Shown here: in pieces, positions 50,304-58,933 of the stretch
How the letters are laid out: the number at the start of each line of letters is the position of its first letter
Position numbering within the stretch: position 1 is the stretch's first letter
The notes under the pieces: model-generated
The model's input: the letters and a program-made list of their open reading frames with translations, nothing else
Databases searched by the model: none
What the model was told of the DNA's origin: nothing
Program-made: the position numbers and the translations under genes
NCBI GenBank assembly: GCA_030530205.1
Contig: JAUMVK010000019.1
Coordinates: forward strand, 1 to 64,000
Length of the DNA: 64,000 nt
Origin: RGIG3701 sp030530205
Lineage (GTDB): Bacteria > Planctomycetota > Planctomycetia > Pirellulales > Thermoguttaceae
Direction of reading: 5' to 3'

Positions 50304-50921
50304 ATGAAAAAATTGTTGATGATTGTTTGCGGTCTCGCCCTTTTAGCGTCTGTCGGCTGTGGTCTTAGCAAACCCAAAGCGGTTGATGTCCCACCGTATG
50401 ATCCGGGCAAGATTGCCTCCAAGGCGATGGAACTCTATGATACGAATAAGGACAGTAAACTGGACGCGGATGAACTGAAAGCGTGCCCGGGGATGCTTTT
50501 CTCGCTGAAAGGCCCAAAGAGTATCGACACGAACGGTGACGGCGCAATCGACGCAAATGAAATTAAGGCGCGTATCCAGGCCTGGATCGACATGAAAGTC
50601 GGACTTACTTGCCCGATCGTGAAATTCGTTGACAAAAAAGGGAAAGCGGCCAAGGAAGTCTTTAACAAGAAGGTGACCCTGACTCCGGATCCTTTGCACG
50701 AGGGTATGCTCAAAACGACCACGCCGATTGCTGTTGACGACAATGGCCAGTGCAGCCCGAGCACACCGGATAATCTCGACAATTTGAGCGGGATGTCCTA
50801 CGGCTTCTACACGATTTCCATTGAAGGGACCTCCTACAATAACCTGGGTGTTGAGATTTTCGACGGCGCGAAGGAAGACGATACGGATTCGTTCCAGATC
50901 ACTCTGACGAAAGGCAAATAA
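50304..50921 (+). CDS. EF-hand lipoprotein
   Basis: A 205-residue lipoprotein (signal peptide ending SVGC). Residues ~45-57 (DTNKDSKLDADE) and ~74-86 (DTNGDGAIDANE) are two canonical EF-hand calcium loops with the invariant Asp-x-Asn-x-Asp ... Glu spacing. The C-terminal ~110 residues form a separate all-beta domain (VTLTPDPLHEGMLKTTTPIAVDDNG, SYGFYTISIEG) similar in style to carboxypeptidase-regulatory-like or transthyretin-like domains, as often seen in Planctomycete lipoproteins. AGGGG precedes the start. A calcium-dependent envelope role is inferred. Confidence 0.8.
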   Translation: MKKLLMIVCGLALLASVGCGLSKPKAVDVPPYDPGKIASKAMELYDTNKDSKLDADELKACPGMLFSLKGPKSIDTNGDGAIDANEIKARIQAWIDMKVGLTCPIVKFVDKKGKAAKEVFNKKVTLTPDPLHEGMLKTTTPIAVDDNGQCSPSTPDNLDNLSGMSYGFYTISIEGTSYNNLGVEIFDGAKEDDTDSFQITLTKGK

Positions 50922-50959
50922 TCACCCTTTCCTGGACCAGCTCACACGAGAAAACAATT

Positions 50960-50999
50960 CGGCCATTCCGGGCTTCACGTTCGGTCTGGCCGTTTTTTT
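50960..50999 (+). terminator. Intrinsic terminator after the lipoprotein gene
   Basis: CGGCCA / TGGCCG stem with a 21-nt loop that has further pairing, followed by seven T. Confidence 0.8.
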
Positions 51000-51169
51000 G
51001 TGTGGAGAGTTTGGCGTTGTATATTAAAAGGGTTTTAAGATTTGTATAAGTGGAAAACATTGACGAAAATGATGCCAGGGCAGCCGGGACAGAATGGGAG
51101 AATTAACTGAAGAATAAGACGTTGCTCGCTGGAATTCTGGAAATTTCCTCCTTTTTTTAAAATATTTTC

Positions 51170-51197
51170 TTGCGAAAACGTTTAATTCGTGTATAAT
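51170..51197 (+). promoter_or_regulatory. Promoter of the PEP-CTERM surface protein
   Basis: TTGCGA (51170-51175), 16-nt spacer, perfect TATAAT (51192-51197), 56 nt before the start at 51253. Confidence 0.65.
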
Positions 51198-51252
51198 AAA
51201 ACTATCTTGTGATTGCTGATTTTGTTTATAGAAATAAAAAACGTACGAAACG

Positions 51253-53682
51253 ATGGTGAAGAATATGACCCGTTCCTTTTTGATCCTCGCGTTTGTGTTG
51301 TTGTTTGTTCCTGGAACACAGGCGGCGACGTGGACCGGCGATGACCTTTCCAACGGCGGCGCGCTGACGCAGGATACGACGCTCACTCTTTCCGGCGGCG
51401 AGACCGTTACGGTGGTTCAGAAAATCACCGGTTCCGCCGGATCGCTGACGATCACCGGCGCCGGTACTTTGGCGCTCGATCGCGATCCGGACGCCGCCAG
51501 CGTGTACCACACGTACACCGGGCCGACCATCATCGCCGATGGGACCGCCGACGCTTTCACCACGCTGCGAGTCAACAAGCAGTTCACCTTCACGAACAGC
51601 TCGAGCCTGACCATCGGCTCCTACGGCGTTCTGGACCTCCGGGCCGGCAACTCGCTCGGTTACTATCCGAATGTTCTGAGAACGATCAACCTGAACGGAA
51701 ACGCCACGATCACGACCGCGGAAGCCGGCGCAACGCACTCGAACCTCGGGACGATCAACGTCTCCGGGACCGGGAACCAGATCATCGGGACGAACGCGGG
51801 CTCCGGCAATTTCGGGAACTTCTTCCTTGCCGGGGCGTTCACGCTCGCGGACAATTCGGCGCTAGAGATCAAAACGACCAAAATGCGCACCCGAATTCCG
51901 ACTTCGGCGATCTCGAAGGAAGGGGTGAACCAGTCCGGGATCTTCAACGTCGGGTCCAACGCCACGCTGACCGTGAATCCTGCGACGGAAGGCGGGGACG
52001 TCACGCTGACTCTCACGGACAGCGGGGAGGGCGCGACCCAGTTCGTGAAAAAGGGCGCCGGCACGATGACGCTTAACGGCACTCTGGACCTTGGAAACAA
52101 CAAAGAGACCAGCGGAAAGAAAAACCACCAGGCCACGGTCGAGGCCGGAACGCTGAACGTGACGAAAATTTCCGGAGCGGGCCAGTTCAACCAGACCGGC
52201 GGGAAGACCGTCGCGGAAACGATTGAAGCGGGCGGAACGTACATCATTTCCGGCGGCGAGCTTGAAGTCACGAGCACCATGTTCAACTGGGACAACAGCG
52301 GCAGTTTCACGATGACCGGCGGAAAACTGACCGCGACCAAAATCTACGTGGCGGGAACGACCGGCGAGATCTCTGGCGGAACGCTTGCCGTTTCTGAAAA
52401 ATTTTGCCTGAACGCGAACACCGAGTTCACCATCTCCGGTGGGGATAATACGGTCGCGGAAATGTACGTCCATACGGGTTCCAGACTGAATATTACCGGA
52501 AACCTGAAGACTGCCAAGCCTTCCAACTACGGAAGCATCTACGTAACGGACGGCGGCTCGATGAACATCACCGGGGACAATGGGGGCAGTTTCGGTGGGA
52601 CCATTTACGTCACCGGGAGCAAAACCGTCGGTGAAACCACGACGAAAAGCACGCTCAATCTCGACGCTTCCAACGCGATCTACACCGGTACGATCGACTT
52701 GAACGGCGGCGTCCTGAGCATGAACGCAAGCAACGCGATGTACTACTTTGGCAATGGAACCGGCCTTACGGCCGTGGTCAAGATGAAAAACGGCGCGGAG
52801 ATCGTCAACACGCTGACGGACGCGCACTCGAACCTCGGCATGATCGAAGTCTCCGGCACGGGAAACAAAATCTCGGCCTCCGGCAATGGAAGCGGCTACG
52901 GGAATTTCTTCCTCGCCGGGAAGATCACGCTGGCTGAAAACGCGGACCTGACGCTGGACCTGAAGAAAGTGACGCTCCGCCGTACAAACGCGGGTGTTCC
53001 TGAAGACGGAAAATCGACCTCCGGCATTTTTGACGTGGGGTCTGGTGCGACGATCTACGCGAACATCGGCACGATGAATCTGGAGGATGGAACGGCTTCG
53101 TTCGTCAAGAAGGGTGACGGCACGATGATCGTCAACGGCATCGTGAGCGGCAGCGGCCCGCTTACCGTCGAGGCCGGAACGCTGAACCTGAACGGCAAGC
53201 AAACCTACACCGGCGCGACGACGATTTCCGCCGATGGCCTCCTCGGAACGGGCACGGCCGCCAATCCGTACGGAACGCTGGACCTGACCAGCACCAAAGT
53301 CACGCTGGACGGCGGAAAGATCGTGTGTGATGTTTCCGGCGGCCAAAAGGATGCTTTCACGTTCGGCGATCTGGAACTGATCGACGGCGCGGAGGTCATT
53401 TTGAACTGGTTCGGCGATGAAGAAATGCCGGAATCGTTGGAACTGGATATTCACGCCCGAAACGCGATCGACGAGGCGGGAAACGCTCTTACGGCTTTTG
53501 CGGTCGGGGGTGATTTCGCGGGTTACAGGGGCAAGATCGCGGACGGCACATGGCTGGTGTACAGCGAAGGCCCTGAAGGCTCCGTCCCAGAACCGGCTTC
53601 GTGGCTTCTGCTTCTTTTGGGGTTAGTTGGATTGAAATTCAGAAATTTTTCGTGTTGGCAGGAAGAAAAAGTCTGCTTTTAA
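51253..53682 (+). CDS. Autotransporter-repeat PEP-CTERM surface protein
   Basis: An 809-residue exported protein. The signal peptide ends at TQAA. The body is a Thr/Gly/Asn-rich beta-helix with autotransporter-associated repeats (GTLALDRD, YTGPTIIADGTADAF, FVKKGAGTMTLNGTL, VEAGTLNV, YTGATTISADG). Two ~130-residue units are near-duplicates: LGTINVSGTGNQIIGTNAG ... GNFFLAGAFTLADNS and LGMIEVSGTGNKISASGNG ... GNFFLAGKITLAENA. The C-terminus is VPEPASWLLLLLGLVGLKF, a PEP-CTERM sorting tail, but followed by ~13 residues instead of the usual short basic end. The ribosome-binding site is weak; M5 (51265) is an alternative start. Probably anchored on the cell surface or in exopolysaccharide. Confidence 0.8.
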   Translation: MVKNMTRSFLILAFVLLFVPGTQAATWTGDDLSNGGALTQDTTLTLSGGETVTVVQKITGSAGSLTITGAGTLALDRDPDAASVYHTYTGPTIIADGTADAFTTLRVNKQFTFTNSSSLTIGSYGVLDLRAGNSLGYYPNVLRTINLNGNATITTAEAGATHSNLGTINVSGTGNQIIGTNAGSGNFGNFFLAGAFTLADNSALEIKTTKMRTRIPTSAISKEGVNQSGIFNVGSNATLTVNPATEGGDVTLTLTDSGEGATQFVKKGAGTMTLNGTLDLGNNKETSGKKNHQATVEAGTLNVTKISGAGQFNQTGGKTVAETIEAGGTYIISGGELEVTSTMFNWDNSGSFTMTGGKLTATKIYVAGTTGEISGGTLAVSEKFCLNANTEFTISGGDNTVAEMYVHTGSRLNITGNLKTAKPSNYGSIYVTDGGSMNITGDNGGSFGGTIYVTGSKTVGETTTKSTLNLDASNAIYTGTIDLNGGVLSMNASNAMYYFGNGTGLTAVVKMKNGAEIVNTLTDAHSNLGMIEVSGTGNKISASGNGSGYGNFFLAGKITLAENADLTLDLKKVTLRRTNAGVPEDGKSTSGIFDVGSGATIYANIGTMNLEDGTASFVKKGDGTMIVNGIVSGSGPLTVEAGTLNLNGKQTYTGATTISADGLLGTGTAANPYGTLDLTSTKVTLDGGKIVCDVSGGQKDAFTFGDLELIDGAEVILNWFGDEEMPESLELDIHARNAIDEAGNALTAFAVGGDFAGYRGKIADGTWLVYSEGPEGSVPEPASWLLLLLGLVGLKFRNFSCWQEEKVCF

Positions 53683-53725
53683 TAATTAAAACGTTCATTT
53701 CCATTCCGTACAGTCGAGGTGCTTC

Positions 53726-54784
53726 ATGAAACCGAAAACCATTTGCTCCCGTATCGGCTTTACGTTGGTTGAGCTGCGGGGACTACGCTTCCAGCGTCGT
53801 TTCAAAGTTCATGCCGGCTTTACGTTGGTTGAGCTTTTAGTTGTCATCGCAATTATTGGGATGCTTATGGGACTTCTTCTGCCGGCAGTTCAGCAGGCGC
53901 GTGAAGCGGCTCGGAACATACAGTGCAGCAACAACCTGAAGCAAATGGCTACGGCCTGTTTGACCCATGAGTCAACCAATCAAGTCTTCCCTTCCGGTGG
54001 TTGGCACTATCACATCGTGGGGGATGCTGACCGCGGGTTTGGCAAAAATCAGCCCGGAAGCTGGATTTTCTCGATACTGCCATATATCGATCAGAGCGCA
54101 CTTTTTAATCTTTCGGCCTTGGGGGAACCTCCGACACAAGAAGCCTCCGGGACGAAAAAGTCAAACAATCAAAAGCTGCTTACGACCCCTCTATCGTTCC
54201 TGAACTGCCCAACGCGCCGCAAGGCCAGATTGTATCAGTTCAATTCCGGGTATAAAATTTACAACGCGATAACTCCTTCTACGTGTGTGCGCAGTGATTA
54301 CGCCGGGAATTTCGGTGGCGACAGCAGTGCGTGTGAACAGTGGGGAGAAGGCTCCGCTTGCGATTTGAAGTATTCGGATGTGACCCCTAATTTTACTGCC
54401 TGGCCGTCGATTTCGAATACGATCGGTGTTATTTTTGGGTTCAGTGACATTGACGCAGGAAAGATTTATGACGGTCTTTCCAATACCTTCCTCGCGGGCG
54501 AAAAATATGTTTGCCCTGATCATTATGAAACCGGAGGAATTGGTTCCGATAATGAGGGCGCGCACCACGGCAACGATAATGACAACCAGCGCTGCTCCTG
54601 GAATCCTCCGTTGCAGGACCGACGAGGCAAGGACCAGGGGGATAATTTTGGAAGCGCTCATGCCGGTGTCTTCAATATGGCGCTCTGTGATGGAGCCCTC
54701 AAGACAATTTCCTATTCAATCGATATGACGGTTTTCAGAAATCTCGGAAGAAGGGAAGACGGAAACGCAACCCCGATCGATTAA
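53726..54784 (+). CDS. DUF1559 prepilin-like protein with a duplicated GFTLVEL motif
   Basis: A 352-residue pseudopilin-like protein of the large Planctomycete DUF1559 family. The prepilin signal GFTLVEL occurs twice, at residues 11-17 and 31-37; only the second is followed by the hydrophobic helix (LVVIAIIGMLMGLLLPAVQQAREAAR). The family motif NIQCSNNLKQMATACLTHES and the C-terminal H-X9-DG (H in SAHAG, DG in CDGAL) are intact. The 13 residues between the copies (RGLRFQRRFKVHA) come from a family A repeat. GAGGTG precedes the start. Assembly into pili or secretion-like fibres is inferred from the family. Confidence 0.88.
   Translation: MKPKTICSRIGFTLVELRGLRFQRRFKVHAGFTLVELLVVIAIIGMLMGLLLPAVQQAREAARNIQCSNNLKQMATACLTHESTNQVFPSGGWHYHIVGDADRGFGKNQPGSWIFSILPYIDQSALFNLSALGEPPTQEASGTKKSNNQKLLTTPLSFLNCPTRRKARLYQFNSGYKIYNAITPSTCVRSDYAGNFGGDSSACEQWGEGSACDLKYSDVTPNFTAWPSISNTIGVIFGFSDIDAGKIYDGLSNTFLAGEKYVCPDHYETGGIGSDNEGAHHGNDNDNQRCSWNPPLQDRRGKDQGDNFGSAHAGVFNMALCDGALKTISYSIDMTVFRNLGRREDGNATPID
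53755..53835 (+). repeat. Direct 21-bp duplication flanking a family A repeat
   Basis: The same 21 nt occur at 53755-53775 and 53815-53835, separated by 39 nt that contain a family A unit (53778-53802, GGGGACTACGCTTCCAGCG and on). The period of 60 nt keeps the frame. Confidence 0.9.
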
Positions 54785-54898
54785 AAGAGGAAACTATATC
54801 TGAAAGAATAATCCACAAAAACCATTTGGTTCGGATTCGTCGTATGACCTCTTTCAAACCAGGCCAGTAAGCACGTCTTCTCAAAAGGAATTGCCAAA

Positions 54899-55981
54899 TT
54901 GTCCGCCATCATTTCCATCCCGTTTCAGGAAAAAGTCACGACCCGATTCTCCGGGAGTGAGGAAGGGGTGACGGAGTTGCGTACCCATCCGTTTATCGCG
55001 GGGCAGGAGAATTACGTTCTTTGTTCGGTCGTTTACGATGTCATTCAGGATTATCCCAATCCGTTTGCGATGCTGATCCACGGGCCGCTCGGGTTTGGAA
55101 AGTCCCATCTGACGGAGGGACTTTTGATTGCGTGGTTTGGCCGTCATCCGGGGGCAAAAGTCAAGCTGGTGTCCGCGCGTGATTTCGCACGTTCCTGGGC
55201 GCAGGCGCAGCGTACCCGCACGACCCACGAGTTTTTCGAAGAGTATCATACTCTTGACTTTTTCGTTCTGGATGAACTTCAGGAAATTGCGACACATACG
55301 GCCACGCAGGAGCAGCTCGTGCAGACGCTCGACCTCTTGCTGAGGCGTGGCGCAAGGGTCTTTCTGACGGCCAACCAGCCCCTGGCGGCCTTGACGCTCA
55401 TTCCGAAACTTGCGTCCCGGCTCCGTCAGGGGGTCAGCATTGAAATTCATCTTCCGGCCCCGGAGACCCGCCGCAGGATTTTGACCCAGACCGAAATTTC
55501 TCGAAATGTTCCGATTTCGGAATCGGCTCTTGACGAGTTTGTGGCCCTTGCGGACCGCGAGGAACTTTCGGTCGGCGAGATGCTTCAGCGGTTCCAGAAG
55601 ATGGAATGGATCCGCAAAACCCGGCAGGAAAACGAGATCCAGTCCGAATCAGTTTCCAAGGTCTTTGCCAGTTCAGAGGAAAATGTTCCGGTTACCGTGG
55701 CGGAGATTGCGAAACTGGCGGCTAAATTCTACAAAGTGAAGCTCACGGATCTGCGGAGCAAGTCGCGCAAAACGGTCCTCGTGACGGTCCGCGACGTGGT
55801 TTACTGCATGGCCCGGCGCCTGACAGACGCGACGCTGGACGAGATCGGGACGTACTTCGGCGGCCGCGACCACACGACGATCCTGCACGGCTGCGCACAG
55901 GCGGAAAGCCTCATCGAAAGCGACGAGGAAGTCCGCCGCTGTGTCGATTTTCTGCTCTCTGAGTTAAAATCCGGGCGTTAA
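54899..55981 (+). CDS. dnaA: DnaA-type replication initiator lacking domains I and II
   Basis: A 360-residue AAA+ initiator. It begins with the domain III entrance (HPFIAGQENYVLCSVVYDV) and has Walker A GPLGFGKSHL, Walker B FFVLDELQEI, sensor-I-like VFLTANQPLAAL, and an arginine-rich sensor II area (PETRRRILTQ). Domain IV is typical: KFYKVKLTDLRSKSRK ... EIGTYFGGRDHTTILHGC binds DnaA boxes. Normal DnaA is ~450 residues; the helicase-binding N-terminal domain I is absent here. The start is TTG at 54899 with AAAGGA 8 nt upstream. It may be a paralogue or the main initiator with a changed helicase contact. Confidence 0.88.
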   Translation: MSAIISIPFQEKVTTRFSGSEEGVTELRTHPFIAGQENYVLCSVVYDVIQDYPNPFAMLIHGPLGFGKSHLTEGLLIAWFGRHPGAKVKLVSARDFARSWAQAQRTRTTHEFFEEYHTLDFFVLDELQEIATHTATQEQLVQTLDLLLRRGARVFLTANQPLAALTLIPKLASRLRQGVSIEIHLPAPETRRRILTQTEISRNVPISESALDEFVALADREELSVGEMLQRFQKMEWIRKTRQENEIQSESVSKVFASSEENVPVTVAEIAKLAAKFYKVKLTDLRSKSRKTVLVTVRDVVYCMARRLTDATLDEIGTYFGGRDHTTILHGCAQAESLIESDEEVRRCVDFLLSELKSGR

Positions 55982-56230
55982 AACCGTTTTCTTCGTTAAA
56001 TTCCAAATTTACGTAAACATTTTACATCGGAAATACGATAATATGTAAAAGCCAGAGCCTTCTTTGGTTTTTACGCAGTTGAGAATAATCAGGGGACGAC
56101 CGTTTGCTTCCGTCCCTGGCGTTTGGGTTCGCCGCGATTTTTTCTGCTGCGTTTTTTTATTTCTTGTACGTCTCCCCCCTTGCTTTTCTCAGGGTTTTCG
56201 TTTATTATAAATCTGACTTTACTCGCTTAC

Positions 56231-56398
56231 GGGGACGGCGCTTCCAGCGTCGTTTAAAGCCACCATCTTCGAGTTGGTTGGCGCGTTAGTGCCGGGGGGA
56301 GTTGGTTGGCACGCTCCTTTACTCCCCCAGTCTCGCTTGTGCTCGCCAGCCCTCTCAAGGAGGGGGCCTTTAAAAACGACGCTGGAAGCGTCGTCCCC
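56231..56398. repeat. Composite repeat: family B unit (copy 4) flanked by inverted family A units
   Basis: Family A units at 56231-56255 and, inverted, 56374-56398 enclose a family B unit (56256-56373) with TGGCGCGTTAGTGCC, CCCCCAGTCTCGCTTGTGCTC and CTCTCAAGGAGGGGGCC modules. An A/T-rich family E-like string (56400-56432) fills the space to kdsD. The rest of 55982-56230 shows nothing recognisable. Confidence 0.85.
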
Positions 56399-56436
56399 AA
56401 TTACGCATTACGCTTTACGAATTACGCATTAAAAAA

Positions 56437-57396
56437 ATGGACTGGACTCAAAGAAGCAAAGAAATATTCGCGCAGGAGATTGAAGAATTGCGAAAAGTGG
56501 CCGACCGGCTCGGCAGCGAGATGGATCAGGTCGTCGATTTGATTTACGGCTCGTCCGGGAAAGTCGTGATCACCGGGATCGGCAAAACGGGGATCATCGG
56601 GCATAAACTTGCAGCCTCGCTCGCTTCCACCGGGACGCACGCGATTTTTCTCAATGCGGCCGAAGCGGTCCACGGCGATCTTGGGATGGTCTGCCGGGGT
56701 GACATCGTGATCGCCATCTCGAACAGCGGAATGTCGCGGGAGATCCTCGCCATTCTGGAGCCTCTGAAAACGCTCGAGTGTACGCTCATCGCCATGACGG
56801 GAAACCCGAAGTCGGAACTGGCTCTGGCGGCGGATTTCGTACTGGACACGGGGGTGAGTTCCGAGGCCGGGGCGATCGGTCTGGCGCCGACCACGTCCAC
56901 CACAGCCGCGCTGGTCATGGGGGACGCACTGACCGTTTGTCTGATGGAAAAACGGAATTTTCAGGCGGCCAATTTCGTCCTCTACCATCCCGGCGGCGCG
57001 CTGGGTCGGCGGCTCCTCACTCGCGTCAGAGACCGCATGGAGACGAATATTCCCCGCGTGGGGATCCACTCGGATTTCCGTGAGATCGTGTACGAGGTCA
57101 GCAGCAAACGCCTCGGAATGACCGTAGTATTTGACGAGGAAAACCACCCGGTCGGGATCATCACCGACGGCGACATTCGGCGCGCGATCCAGAATTTCGA
57201 CGACATTCGGAAGATCGAGGCGCAGGACTTCATGACGCGGAATTTCAAGCGCATCCGTCCCGACGTGATGGTGAGCGACGCGCTGGAACTGATGGACCTG
57301 CACAAAATCACGACGCTGGCCGTCATGGACGGTAACCAGATCGTCGGGATCCTGTCCATCCACCACATTTTTGATTTCAGGAACGATAAATTATAG
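56437..57396 (+). CDS. kdsD: D-arabinose 5-phosphate isomerase
   Basis: Converts ribulose 5-phosphate to arabinose 5-phosphate, the first committed step of KDO synthesis. The 319-residue product has an SIS domain (GKVVITGIGKTGIIGHKLAASLASTGTHAIFLNAAEAVHGD ... AISNSGMSREI ... SSEAGAIGLAPTTSTTAAL), then HPGGALGRRL, and two CBS domains (~205-319, DFREIVYEVSSKRLGMTVVFDE and MVSDALELMDLHKITTLAV). Residues match KdsD/KpsF. No ribosome-binding site is seen because the repeat-derived string abuts the start. The next gene starts 13 nt after the stop. Confidence 0.95.
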   Translation: MDWTQRSKEIFAQEIEELRKVADRLGSEMDQVVDLIYGSSGKVVITGIGKTGIIGHKLAASLASTGTHAIFLNAAEAVHGDLGMVCRGDIVIAISNSGMSREILAILEPLKTLECTLIAMTGNPKSELALAADFVLDTGVSSEAGAIGLAPTTSTTAALVMGDALTVCLMEKRNFQAANFVLYHPGGALGRRLLTRVRDRMETNIPRVGIHSDFREIVYEVSSKRLGMTVVFDEENHPVGIITDGDIRRAIQNFDDIRKIEAQDFMTRNFKRIRPDVMVSDALELMDLHKITTLAVMDGNQIVGILSIHHIFDFRNDKL

Positions 57397-57409
57397 AAGG
57401 AACCCAATT

Positions 57410-58879
57410 ATGCGACCCGCCCATTTTTTTCTTGTGGTTTTTTGCTTTTTGACGCTTCCGCTCGGCGCGAAGGAAATTTTCGTCATTAATGAGGACGATT
57501 CCCATTTTTACGGCTCGAGGCGCCCGGAGCAGATGAATCTGGATGGCCTGCACGCGTTCATCGACCAGTACGCTGACACGCAGGTCACGCATTTGTTCCT
57601 CTGCCCGAACTCGCAGTGCGCCGACTTCCGGTCCAAAACCCGCGACGCCGTGTGGGATCATCTCGACCGCGCGAAAGGGGTTTTGTGGTTCGAAAACGCC
57701 AAGCGGCTCTTTGACGCCGGGTTGGATCCTTACGCCGTCTGGATCGACCGGTGCCGGGAGAAGGGGATTTCGCCGTGGATCTCGATGCGCATGAACGACG
57801 TGCATGATGCGTTGGAAGTCGAGCACTGGATCCACTCGTCGTTCTGGCGTGACCATCCCGAGTGGTGGCGCCGGCCGAACTCCGAGACCAAAGTTTGGGT
57901 GGACCGTTCGCTGAACTATGCAGTGCCCGAGGTTTATGCGTACAATCTGGCCTTTGCCGCCGAAATTCTGGAACGGTACGACACGGATGGGATCGAGCTG
58001 GACTGGATGCGTTTCGGTTTCCATCTGACTCCCGGAAAGGAAGCGGAGGAAGCGCCGATTTTGACCCGATTCGTCGCGGAGGTCCACAAGCTGGCGGACG
58101 AATGGTCCCAAAAGCGCGGGCATAAAGTTTCCGTTGCGGTCCGTGTTCCGACCCACCCCGACGCGGCCGCGGGCCTCGGAATGGACGCGGTGGACTGGGC
58201 GAAAAAAGGGCTGGTCGATTGGATCATTCCGGCCCCGTTCTGGCGTACGACCGACTACGATATTCCGGTCGGACTTTGGAAAGAGCGCGTGGCGGGGACC
58301 GGCGTGAAAGTGATCCCGTGCGCGGAACACAGTACAGCCGCGGGGCCAAATCTCCCCATGACGCCGAACTCGCTGCAAATGTTGGCGGGCTGGGCCGATA
58401 CGATGCGGTACCGCGGCGCGGAGGGGCTTTACCTCTTTAACTGGATGGACTGCCAGACGCTTCCCGTGCTTAAATCCGAGTACGAATTCCTCCTGAAAAA
58501 CGGCCCGGCGGCGGCCGAAAACCCGGTTTACCCGCTGGCGTACCGCGATACGGTGCCGGAGGGCTTTTCGCGTGGCGAGCAGCTTCCTCGCAAACTCGCG
58601 ACGGGAGCGGAGTTTACTGTTCCGCACGGCATCGATTTGGGGGCGGTCCACGTGCTTTTGGGCGTGAGTGAAGATGAAGAGATTCCGGAGGGCGTGACTC
58701 TGAACGGGAAAACGGCCCTGAGCGCCGAGAAAGTTCCGAACGCGGGACGAGAGAAAGTCACGCCGTTCGCCGTCCGTTACACGTTCCCGAACGACGCGGT
58801 GAGAGTGGGAGAAAACCAGATCTCCGTCCCGGCCCAGAAAGGAGCAAAAGGGGAGATCCGCTGGGTCGAGATGAATTAA
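57410..58879 (+). CDS. Secreted GHL10-type glycosyl hydrolase-like protein
   Basis: A 489-residue exported protein. Signal peptide ends at LGAK. The TIM barrel has EIFVINEDDSHFYG, KGISPWISMRMNDVHD, YDTDGIELDWMRFGF (with likely catalytic acids E and D), VSVAVRVPTHP, DWIIPAPFW and EGLYLFNWMD, fitting the DUF187/glycosyl hydrolase-like family. The C-terminal ~120 residues form a beta domain (EFTVPHGIDLGAVHVLLGV). AAGGA lies 9 nt before the start at 57410. Probably acts on an envelope or host polysaccharide. It is in the kdsD transcript by spacing, perhaps by chance. Confidence 0.8.
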   Translation: MRPAHFFLVVFCFLTLPLGAKEIFVINEDDSHFYGSRRPEQMNLDGLHAFIDQYADTQVTHLFLCPNSQCADFRSKTRDAVWDHLDRAKGVLWFENAKRLFDAGLDPYAVWIDRCREKGISPWISMRMNDVHDALEVEHWIHSSFWRDHPEWWRRPNSETKVWVDRSLNYAVPEVYAYNLAFAAEILERYDTDGIELDWMRFGFHLTPGKEAEEAPILTRFVAEVHKLADEWSQKRGHKVSVAVRVPTHPDAAAGLGMDAVDWAKKGLVDWIIPAPFWRTTDYDIPVGLWKERVAGTGVKVIPCAEHSTAAGPNLPMTPNSLQMLAGWADTMRYRGAEGLYLFNWMDCQTLPVLKSEYEFLLKNGPAAAENPVYPLAYRDTVPEGFSRGEQLPRKLATGAEFTVPHGIDLGAVHVLLGVSEDEEIPEGVTLNGKTALSAEKVPNAGREKVTPFAVRYTFPNDAVRVGENQISVPAQKGAKGEIRWVEMN

Positions 58880-58898
58880 TTGGGGGGCGAAATAACGT

Positions 58899-58930
58899 AA
58901 AAAACGGGGTCATCACTGACCCCGCTCGCC
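58899..58930 (-). terminator. Intrinsic terminator after the second DUF1080 gene (hairpin family H, copy 3)
   Basis: On the minus strand: GGCGAG leader, stem CGGGGTCA / TGACCCCG, GTGA loop, then six T. The 27-nt unit (58904-58930) is the same as at 13510-13536. Confidence 0.75.
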
Positions 58931-58933
58931 GGT

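Noticed and set aside
51862..53454. A 530-codon open frame on the minus strand
   Set aside because: Opposite the PEP-CTERM protein; low-complexity Arg/Val/Asp composition and no family motif.
54785..54898. An origin of replication with a DnaA-box cluster before dnaA
   Set aside because: Only one near-match to TTATCCACA is visible, so oriC cannot be placed here.
57377..58651. A 424-codon open frame on the minus strand
   Set aside because: Opposite the GHL10-type gene; no motif, composition typical of an antisense frame.
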